A stretch of 64,000 nucleotides of DNA from Roseateles violae (GTDB taxonomy: Bacteria > Pseudomonadota > Gammaproteobacteria > Burkholderiales > Burkholderiaceae_C), in NCBI RefSeq assembly GCF_030410485.1, contig NZ_JAUHHC010000007.1, positions 62,001 through 126,000 on the forward strand. Direction: 5' to 3'. Of the stretch, positions 58,224-64,000 are shown piece by piece (positions within the stretch are counted from its first letter, which is position 1; every line of letters starts with the position of its first letter). A model generated the notes under the pieces. That model worked only from the letters and a program-made list of their open reading frames with translations, made no database searches and was not told the origin of the DNA. The position numbers and the translations under genes were made by a program.

Positions 58224-59779
58224 TGAGGCTCGCCGCCGGCCTGCTCGCCTTGCTGCTGGCCCTGCCGGCACAGGCGGCCACCTTGCGCTTTTGCGCCGAG
58301 GGCAGCCCGGCCGGCTTCGATCCCAGCCAGACCGATTCCGGCGTCGACTTCCAGGCCACCGAGCAGGTCTTCGGCACCCTGATCGAGCGCGAACGCGGCA
58401 CGGGGCGCCACATCCCCGGCCTGGCGGAGTCGTGGAGCGTCGGCGCCGACGGTCGCAGCTACACCTTCCAACTGCGCCGTGGCGTGAAGTTCCACACCAC
58501 GCCCTGGTTCAAGCCCACGCGCGACTTCAATGCCGACGACGTCCTGTTTACCTTCCAGCGCATGCTGGATCCGCAGCATCCGTTCCAGCGCGCCTATCCC
58601 AGCATCGCGCCCTATATGAGCTATATGGGCTGGGACAAGAGCGTGGAGATGATCGAGAAGCTCGACGAGCACACGCTGCGGGTCCGCCTGCGCCAGCCCG
58701 ACGCCGCCTTCCTGTCCAGCCTGGTCGTCTCCTTTGCCGGCATCCACTCGGCGGAATACGCGGCCCAGTTGCTGAAGGAGAGCCGGCCGCAGCAGATCAA
58801 GCAGCTGCCCGTCGGCACCGGCCCCTTCGTCTTCAAGAGCTACCAGAAGGACAGCGTCGTCCGCTTCGTGCGCAATCCGGACTACTGGCGGCCCGAGGTG
58901 GCGCGGGTCGAGAACCTGGTGTTCGCGATCACGCCCGACTCGATCGTGCGCGCGCAGCGCCTGCGCAAGAACGAATGCGATATCGGCGCGCTGGCGAGCC
59001 GCGCCGACGCGCTGGAGCTGGCCAAGGACCCGGCCATCCGCCTGGTGCGCACGGCCGGTCTGAACATCGGCTATCTGGCCTTCAATACGAAGAAGCCGCC
59101 GCTGAACCAGCTGGCGGTGCGTCAGGCGCTCGATCTGGCCATCGACAAGAAGGCCATCGTCGACACCGTCTACGGCGGCGCCGGGCGCCTGGCCAATAGC
59201 GTGCTGCCGGCCGAGCTGTGGGCGCATGACGCGACGATCAAGCCCAGCGTCCACGACCCGGCACGCGCCCGCGACTTGCTGAAGCAGGCGGGCCTGAGCG
59301 ATCTGAAGCTGACGCTGTGGGCGATGCCGGTGCAGCGCGCCTACAACCCGAACGCGCAGCTGATGGCGCAGATGATCCAGGCCGACTGGGCCAAGGTGGG
59401 CGTCACCGCCCGCATCGTCAGCTACGAATGGGGCGAGTACCTGAAGCGCATGGACGCCGGCGAGCACGAGGCGGCGCTGACCGGCTGGAATGCCGACGCC
59501 GAGCCGGCCGGCACCGCCGCGCAGCTGAGCTGCGGCAGCCTGGGCGGCAGCTTCTGGTGCGACAAGGGCTACGAGCAGGCGATACAAAAGGCGCGGAGTA
59601 CGCTGGACCCGGCCCAGCGCAAGGCCTTCTACAGCCAGGCCCAGCGCATTGCCGCCGAGCAGTTGCCCTTCAGCGTGATCGCCTATGGGGAGCTGGTCGT
59701 GCCGCTGCGCCAGAACGTCGTCGACTTCCGCCTCGATGCGGAAGGCAATATGCGCTTCGACGGCGTGACGCTGCGCTAG
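58223..59779 (+). CDS. ABC-type dipeptide/oligopeptide binding protein
   Basis: A 518-residue periplasmic protein of SBP family 5 (DppA/SapA-like). The signal peptide MRLAAGLLALLLALPAQA is followed by TLRFCAEGSPAGFDPSQTDS. ADGRSYTFQLRRGVKFH, DVLFTFQRMLDPQHPF, LPVGTGPFVFKSYQKDSVVR and NTKKPPLNQLAVRQALDLAI are family blocks. The ligand could be a dipeptide, haem or an antimicrobial peptide. No ABC permease or ATPase genes are near; it overlaps the RND pump gene by one base, so it should be made with the pump. Confidence 0.9.
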   Translation: MRLAAGLLALLLALPAQAATLRFCAEGSPAGFDPSQTDSGVDFQATEQVFGTLIERERGTGRHIPGLAESWSVGADGRSYTFQLRRGVKFHTTPWFKPTRDFNADDVLFTFQRMLDPQHPFQRAYPSIAPYMSYMGWDKSVEMIEKLDEHTLRVRLRQPDAAFLSSLVVSFAGIHSAEYAAQLLKESRPQQIKQLPVGTGPFVFKSYQKDSVVRFVRNPDYWRPEVARVENLVFAITPDSIVRAQRLRKNECDIGALASRADALELAKDPAIRLVRTAGLNIGYLAFNTKKPPLNQLAVRQALDLAIDKKAIVDTVYGGAGRLANSVLPAELWAHDATIKPSVHDPARARDLLKQAGLSDLKLTLWAMPVQRAYNPNAQLMAQMIQADWAKVGVTARIVSYEWGEYLKRMDAGEHEAALTGWNADAEPAGTAAQLSCGSLGGSFWCDKGYEQAIQKARSTLDPAQRKAFYSQAQRIAAEQLPFSVIAYGELVVPLRQNVVDFRLDAEGNMRFDGVTLR

Positions 59780-59818
59780 CGGGCTGTCGAAAAACGTATC
59801 GAGGACGGCCCGAGCCGG

Positions 59819-62086
59819 TCAGGGCCGGCCGAGGAACAGATAGAGGCTGTCGTAGCCGCGATTGGCGCGGCCATAGCCGAAGTACAGCGGCCCCAGCGGC
59901 GTGTCCACGCCCAGGGTCAGCGCGAAGGAGCGCAGCGTGCCCTGTTCGTTGTTCGGCACCAGGGGCTTGCCGACCCGGCCGGCCTCCAGCGAGAGGCCAC
60001 CGTAGACGCCGTCCAGCAAACTCCAGCGCGCCAGCCGCTTGTAGTAGCCGATGCGCGCGAAGCGCAATTCCTCGCCGAGCAGGGCGCCGGTCGAATAGCC
60101 CGATTGCTGCAGCAGACCGCCCCACTGGAACAGGGCATTGGTCGGCAGCGGATCGGAGCCGATGCGCTGGCCGAGCTTGAAGCCGAAGTTGAAGGTGTGC
60201 TCGCCGAAGGAGACGGCGTAGCTGCCGCGTGCCTCGGCACGGGCGAAGTCGGCATCGCCGCCCAGCGATTTGCGCGCGCTCAGCAGCTGCAGGCTGCCGC
60301 CATAGCCGGAACGCGGGAAGTTCGCGCTGTCCAGCTGGTCGACCGAGGCGCGCAGGCTCAGCGCGACCTGACGCGTGCGCTCCTGCGGCGGCTCGAAGAT
60401 GGCGGGGCCGGTGTCCAGCCGGGTGTGCGTATCGGTCGAGATCAGGCCCAGTCGCAGCTCGCCGTACTTGGTGAACTGCGCGCCGGTCTCCAGCGCGATA
60501 TGGCCGGTGCGCAGGTCGTAGCTGGCGACCCGCTGGTCGGCGTCGAACACGTCGAGGGTGCGCCGGCCGTAGCCGGCCGAGGGCACGACGAAGAAGGTCT
60601 GGCTGGGCTCCAGCGGCTGGAAGAACTCGGTGTCGATGCGGTTGTTGCGGCCGATCTGCACCTCCGAATACCACTGGCCGCCCAGCGAGTTCAGCCAGGT
60701 CATCCGGTAGCTGGCCAGCAGATTGAAGAAGGCGTCGCCGCCGAAGTCCGAGGACAGGCCCAGGCCCAGGCGCAGGTAGTTGGGCCCCCAGGATTTCTCG
60801 ATCGCGTCGACGGCCAGCACGCGCTTGCCCGGCTCCTCCAGCAGGCGGTAGTTCACATGCTCGAAGTCGCCGGTGCCGTAGAGCAGGCGCATATCGCGGT
60901 CCAGGGTCTGCTGCTCGACCGCGGCAGCGGGCTGCGTCACCATCACCGAGCGCGCGACCTGCGGATTGACATGCTGCAGCTCCGCGAAGCGGATCTCGTC
61001 CACCGGCTCGATCGCGGCCGGGCTGCCGGCCAGGCGGCGCTTGCTCCAGGCCGCGTACTGCGCCGGCGACACCGACAGCCGCGCCAATTGCTCGGCCACC
61101 ACCAGGGTCGCCGCCTCGCCGACCGGCACCGTCAGCGACATGTCATCGAAATCCGCGGCCGAGAAATCGCCCAGATTCGGCAGCACCAGCACGTCGCTGG
61201 GCTTCAGGCTGGCCAGCGAGGCCTGCACGTTCTGCTCGGTCAGGATGTTGACCATCTGACCGGTGACGCCGAGGATGGAGTTCAGGGCCTCCGGCTTGAG
61301 CAGCGGCGTGCCCAGATTGACGGCGATGACGATGTCGGCGCCCATCGCGCGCGCGACGTCGACCGGCAGATTGTTGGTCAGCCCGCCGTCGACGAGCAGG
61401 CGGCCGTCCAGGCGCACCGGGTCGATCGCGCCGGGCACCGACATGCTGGCGCGCATCGCGCTGGGCAGTTCGCCCTGGCTCAGCACCACCGGCTTGCCGG
61501 TCACCAGATCGGTGGCGACCGCGCGGAAGGGGATGGGCAACTGGTCGAAACGATGGAAGCCCTGCACCTTGGACAGGCCGCGCAGCACCGTCTCCAGCTG
61601 CACGCCCGAGACCAGACCCTTGGGCATCAGCAGCTTGCCGTCGCGATAGCCGAGCTCGACCGGCGCCAGCGGCTTGGTGTCGTCCTGCTTCAGGCGCACC
61701 GAGCGCTCCTCGCGCGGCGGCAGCTCCTTGAACAGCAGCCGGGTCGACATCGAGGCGATGATGGCCTCCATCTCGTCGATCGGCGTGCCCGAGGCATAGG
61801 CGGCGCCGACGATGGAACCCATACTGGTGCCGGCGATGCAGTCGATCGGCACCTGCAGTCGCTCCAGCACCTTCAGCACGCCGACATGGGCGGCGCCGCG
61901 CGCACCGCCGCCGGACAGCACCAGGCAGACCTTGGGGCGTGCCGCGGCGGCCGGGGCAGTCGGTGGGACCGGCGGCTCCACCGGCTGTGCGCGCAGCCCC
62001 GCCACCGGCGCCGCCAGCAGTAGCGCCAGCGCGGCGGCGCGCCCGCTCGGGCGGGCGGCCGTTCGGGCGGGGGGCTTGTGGCTCAG
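59819..62086 (-). CDS. Patatin-like phospholipase with C-terminal surface-antigen barrel
   Basis: About 755 residues. A signal peptide (GRAAALALLLAAPVAGLRA) precedes a patatin domain (about 52-330) with oxyanion loop LSGGGARGAAHVG, nucleophile Ser88 in GTSMG and the Asp of DGGLTNNLP, so the lipase dyad is complete. A POTRA-like linker and a 16-strand-type Omp85/surface antigen barrel (about 430-755, ending GYGRANRGYDSLYLFLGRP) follow, as in PlpD-type autotransporters. No ATG, GTG or TTG is in frame before the signal peptide; the best start is CTG at 62086 overlapping the upstream stop. Confidence 0.85.
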   Translation of the reverse strand: MSHKPPARTAARPSGRAAALALLLAAPVAGLRAQPVEPPVPPTAPAAAARPKVCLVLSGGGARGAAHVGVLKVLERLQVPIDCIAGTSMGSIVGAAYASGTPIDEMEAIIASMSTRLLFKELPPREERSVRLKQDDTKPLAPVELGYRDGKLLMPKGLVSGVQLETVLRGLSKVQGFHRFDQLPIPFRAVATDLVTGKPVVLSQGELPSAMRASMSVPGAIDPVRLDGRLLVDGGLTNNLPVDVARAMGADIVIAVNLGTPLLKPEALNSILGVTGQMVNILTEQNVQASLASLKPSDVLVLPNLGDFSAADFDDMSLTVPVGEAATLVVAEQLARLSVSPAQYAAWSKRRLAGSPAAIEPVDEIRFAELQHVNPQVARSVMVTQPAAAVEQQTLDRDMRLLYGTGDFEHVNYRLLEEPGKRVLAVDAIEKSWGPNYLRLGLGLSSDFGGDAFFNLLASYRMTWLNSLGGQWYSEVQIGRNNRIDTEFFQPLEPSQTFFVVPSAGYGRRTLDVFDADQRVASYDLRTGHIALETGAQFTKYGELRLGLISTDTHTRLDTGPAIFEPPQERTRQVALSLRASVDQLDSANFPRSGYGGSLQLLSARKSLGGDADFARAEARGSYAVSFGEHTFNFGFKLGQRIGSDPLPTNALFQWGGLLQQSGYSTGALLGEELRFARIGYYKRLARWSLLDGVYGGLSLEAGRVGKPLVPNNEQGTLRSFALTLGVDTPLGPLYFGYGRANRGYDSLYLFLGRP

Positions 62087-62655
62087 AGCGTCGTCAGCTT
62101 GTTGAACTTCGTGCCGTCCAGGCTCAGGTTGGCCATGAAGCCGGCGTTCGAACGCACGAAGCCGATGATGGGCTGCTGCGCGGTCTTGGTGTCGATATTG
62201 GCATTGGCGCCCAGATTGGCGACGACCACCGAGGCATCGGCGCCGGCCGTCCAGCCCTGGCTGGCCTCGAACTTCTGCAGCGCCTCGGCGGTCATGAACA
62301 GCAGGTACATGGCCTTCGACTGCGCGCCTGCCAGCAGGCCCACCGAGCCGGAGCCGACGCTGTAGTAGGACGTCGTCGTGCCGCCCTTGCGCAGCGCGCC
62401 CTGGCCATAGGAGCCGCCGACGACGAAGCCGGCCGAGACGACCTTCGGGAACACCAGCACGCCGCGCGCCTTGTCCACCAGCTCCCGCGAGCCGGGCGCC
62501 TCCTTGTAGAGCTCGGCCATCGCGTTGTCGACGGCTGCCTCGATCTCGCGCCGCTTGGCGTCTGCATCGGCCGTTCCGCCCGTCGAGGTCGAGCAACCGG
62601 CGACAAGCGTCGTGCCGGCGACCAGGATCAGCTCTCTACGATTCAACATCATCAT
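62083..62655 (-). CDS. YSC84/SYLF-domain lipoprotein
   Basis: A 190-residue lipoprotein with up to three alternative ATGs at 62655, 62652 and 62649. The signal LNRRELILVAGTTLVAGCST has a lipobox, VAGC. The SYLF domain follows (ARGVLVFPKVVSAGFVVGGS, YYSVGSGSVGLLAGAQSKAM, FRSNAGFMANLSLDG-like end). SYLF domains bind lipids in eukaryotes; bacterial roles are unclear. It is upstream of and overlaps the patatin gene, suggesting a joint outer-membrane lipid role. Confidence 0.88.
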   Translation of the reverse strand: MMMLNRRELILVAGTTLVAGCSTSTGGTADADAKRREIEAAVDNAMAELYKEAPGSRELVDKARGVLVFPKVVSAGFVVGGSYGQGALRKGGTTTSYYSVGSGSVGLLAGAQSKAMYLLFMTAEALQKFEASQGWTAGADASVVVANLGANANIDTKTAQQPIIGFVRSNAGFMANLSLDGTKFNKLTTL

Positions 62656-62763
62656 GTCGGCTCCAGGTGGTTGCGGGGAAGAAAAAAGCCTCGTCGAACG
62701 ATAGCGCCGAAATGCCTCGGCGGCTACTGGGGTCGGGTTTGAAGGACGGGCGGGCCCGGCGGC

Positions 62764-63402
62764 TCAGGCAAAGCGCTCGGCCTCGATCAGCACCTTCATC
62801 AGCGCCGGCAGATTGCGCACGCCCAGCCGCTGCATCACGTGGGCGCGGTCCAGCTTGATCGTGCGCTCGCTGACGCCGAATTCGACCGCCAGCTGCTTGT
62901 AAAGCCGCCCGGCAACGATGCCGTCGAGCACGCGGCGCTGGCGCTGGCCCAGCGAATCGACCAGGCGCTGCGTGTGGCGGGTGCGCCGCCGCCGCTCGCG
63001 CGCCTCGCCGTCGCGGGCCACCGCCTCGGCCACGGCGGCCAGCAGGCGCTGAGGCTCGACCGGCTTGGTCAGGAACTCGCAGGCGCCGGCGCGCATCGCC
63101 TGCACGCTGGCGCGCACATCGGCGCCGCCGGCCAGGAAGACGATGGGCCGCTGCAGGGTCGGGTCTTGCGTCAGCCGCGCCTGCAGCTCCAGGCCACCGA
63201 TGTCGGGCAGATGCAGATCGAGCAGCAGGCAGCCGGGCGCGTCCTCGGCATCGCGGCGCAGATAGTCGCCGCCGCGCGCATGGGCGCGCACCTGGTAACC
63301 GGCGGCGCTGAGCAGGCGGGCCAGCGCGGCGCGCAGGGCGGCATCGGCGTCGATCAGATGGACGACGGCGGCATTGCCATCGCCGCGGACTACGAAACTC
63401 AT
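62764..63402 (-). CDS. FixJ/NarL-type two-component response regulator
   Basis: A 212-residue regulator. The receiver domain has acidic residues Asp18 and Asp20, phosphoacceptor Asp62 (LLLDLHLPDIGG) and Lys113 (FLTKPVEPQ). The conserved Thr/Ser that follows strand 4 is Ala91 (FLAGG). A LuxR-type HTH follows (QRRVLDGIVAGRLYKQLAVE, SERTIKLDRAHVMQRLGV). No histidine kinase gene is adjacent. ATG at 63402 is preferred over GTG at 63408. It is divergent from the BamA-like gene, with 224 bases between. Confidence 0.87.
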   Translation of the reverse strand: MSFVVRGDGNAAVVHLIDADAALRAALARLLSAAGYQVRAHARGGDYLRRDAEDAPGCLLLDLHLPDIGGLELQARLTQDPTLQRPIVFLAGGADVRASVQAMRAGACEFLTKPVEPQRLLAAVAEAVARDGEARERRRRTRHTQRLVDSLGQRQRRVLDGIVAGRLYKQLAVEFGVSERTIKLDRAHVMQRLGVRNLPALMKVLIEAERFA

Positions 63403-63626
63403 GGGCACCGACTATTGGTGCCGGCGCGCCGCCCGGCCTATTGGACCAAGGTCCAATGCCGGCAAGCGCCGTGCGCTGTTCGCATCGGAGCTGGATGCAG
63501 CGCTGCGCCCGGCGTCGCGATCGCTGCGTCATCGCCTGGCAGCTTAGGCACAATCGACCGGCAGCGAAGATCGATCACCCAGGCGCGCCGCGGCGCGTGA
63601 ACCGAAACGAAGAAGGACGCAACGGT

Positions 63627-64000
63627 ATGGGCATCCGGCATCGAAGAGCAGGGGGGCACGCCAGCGGCGGCCTGATCATGGCGGCGGCGCTGCTGCTGGC
63701 CGGGCTGGGCGCCGCGGCGCCGGCACGGGCGCTGCCCGAGGGCTTCGTCGACAAGGAGGACAACTACCTCGACATCTCCGAATGGCTGATCGAGCGCAAG
63801 GGCTTTCTGCCGGTGCCCATCATCATCAGCGAGCCGGCGATCGGCTACGGCGGCGGCCTGGCGCTGATGTTCCTGCGCAACTCGATGCGCGAGAGCGCCG
63901 AGAAGGCGCGCGAGAGCGGGCTGATGATCCCGCCCGACATCTGGGTGATCGCCGCGCTGGGCACCGAGAACGGCACCAAGGCCGCCTTTGCCGGCGGCAT
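63627..64000 (+). CDS. Outer-membrane BamA/TamA-like protein, N-terminal part
   Basis: The first 124 codons of a gene running past the window. It begins MGIRHRRAGGHASGGLIMAA with a signal peptide ending APARA at about residue 37. The mature start ALPEGFVDKEDNYLDISEWL and FLPVPIIISEPAIGYGGGLA resembles Omp85/surface-antigen proteins without POTRA domains. AAGAAGGA lies about 11 bases upstream of the ATG. It may be controlled by the divergent response regulator. Only the N-terminus is seen, so the family call is tentative. Confidence 0.6.
   Translation, partial: MGIRHRRAGGHASGGLIMAAALLLAGLGAAAPARALPEGFVDKEDNYLDISEWLIERKGFLPVPIIISEPAIGYGGGLALMFLRNSMRESAEKARESGLMIPPDIWVIAALGTENGTKAAFAGG

Overview
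The window is a gene-dense, high-GC (roughly two-thirds G+C) stretch of a betaproteobacterial chromosome, most likely Burkholderiales and probably the Rubrivivax/Roseateles/Leptothrix neighbourhood. The reasons are a priB gene between rpsF and rpsR, a TctCBA tricarboxylate transporter, a PpsR/PpsA divergent pair, a short BpH3-type H-NS protein, a GNAT-fused ArgA and a small SRP RNA beside dnaX. No phage, insertion sequence, CRISPR array, tRNA or rRNA is visible. Assignments rest on reading the proteins and motifs; no database search was run.

Layout. 1-7.4 kb: the end of rnhB, a SpoU-type RNA methylase, an EamA exporter, ppsR and ppsA (divergent), and a large sodium/solute symporter with an EF-hand loop. 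7.4-13.8 kb: rpsF-priB-rpsR-rplI with a clear terminator, dnaB, a UvrD-like helicase, and a radical SAM gene whose start codon abuts a perfect LexA box. 13.8-20 kb (minus strand): eptA, then hslR-grpE-dnaK-dnaJ with sigma-32 type promoters. 20.1-25.2 kb: tctC-tctB-tctA, facing hemH and an adenylate cyclase-FHA protein. 25.5-34.8 kb (minus strand): argA, yggX, an H-NS gene, a GGDEF-EAL protein, dnaG and rpoD. 34.9-43.2 kb: hrpA and an overlapping pair encoding pseudokinase-HDOD and kinase-HDOD-GAF proteins. 43.3-50.1 kb: an HCCA-isomerase-like gene, a membrane-tethered TAXI-like protein, the SRP RNA, a PurM-like gene, then dnaX-ybaB-recR and a MAPEG protein. 50.1-53.8 kb: gloB-mltD facing a methyltransferase-rnhA pair. 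53.9-64 kb: an RND efflux operon ending in an ABC-type binding protein, a SYLF lipoprotein plus patatin/surface-antigen protein, a FixJ-like regulator and the start of an outer-membrane protein gene.

The most unusual material is non-coding. (i) Two unrelated genes, rpoD and yggX, are followed by extra copies of their own 3' ends, stop codon included, separated by palindrome-rich spacers. (ii) Several genes (the radical SAM gene, argA, hrpA, purM-like, dnaX) have a -10-like hexamer 7-9 bases before the start codon and no Shine-Dalgarno sequence, as expected of leaderless transcripts. (iii) A perfect DnaA box overlaps a sigma-32-like promoter before dnaK. Among proteins, the pseudokinase/kinase HDOD pair is the best candidate for a little-described signalling module.
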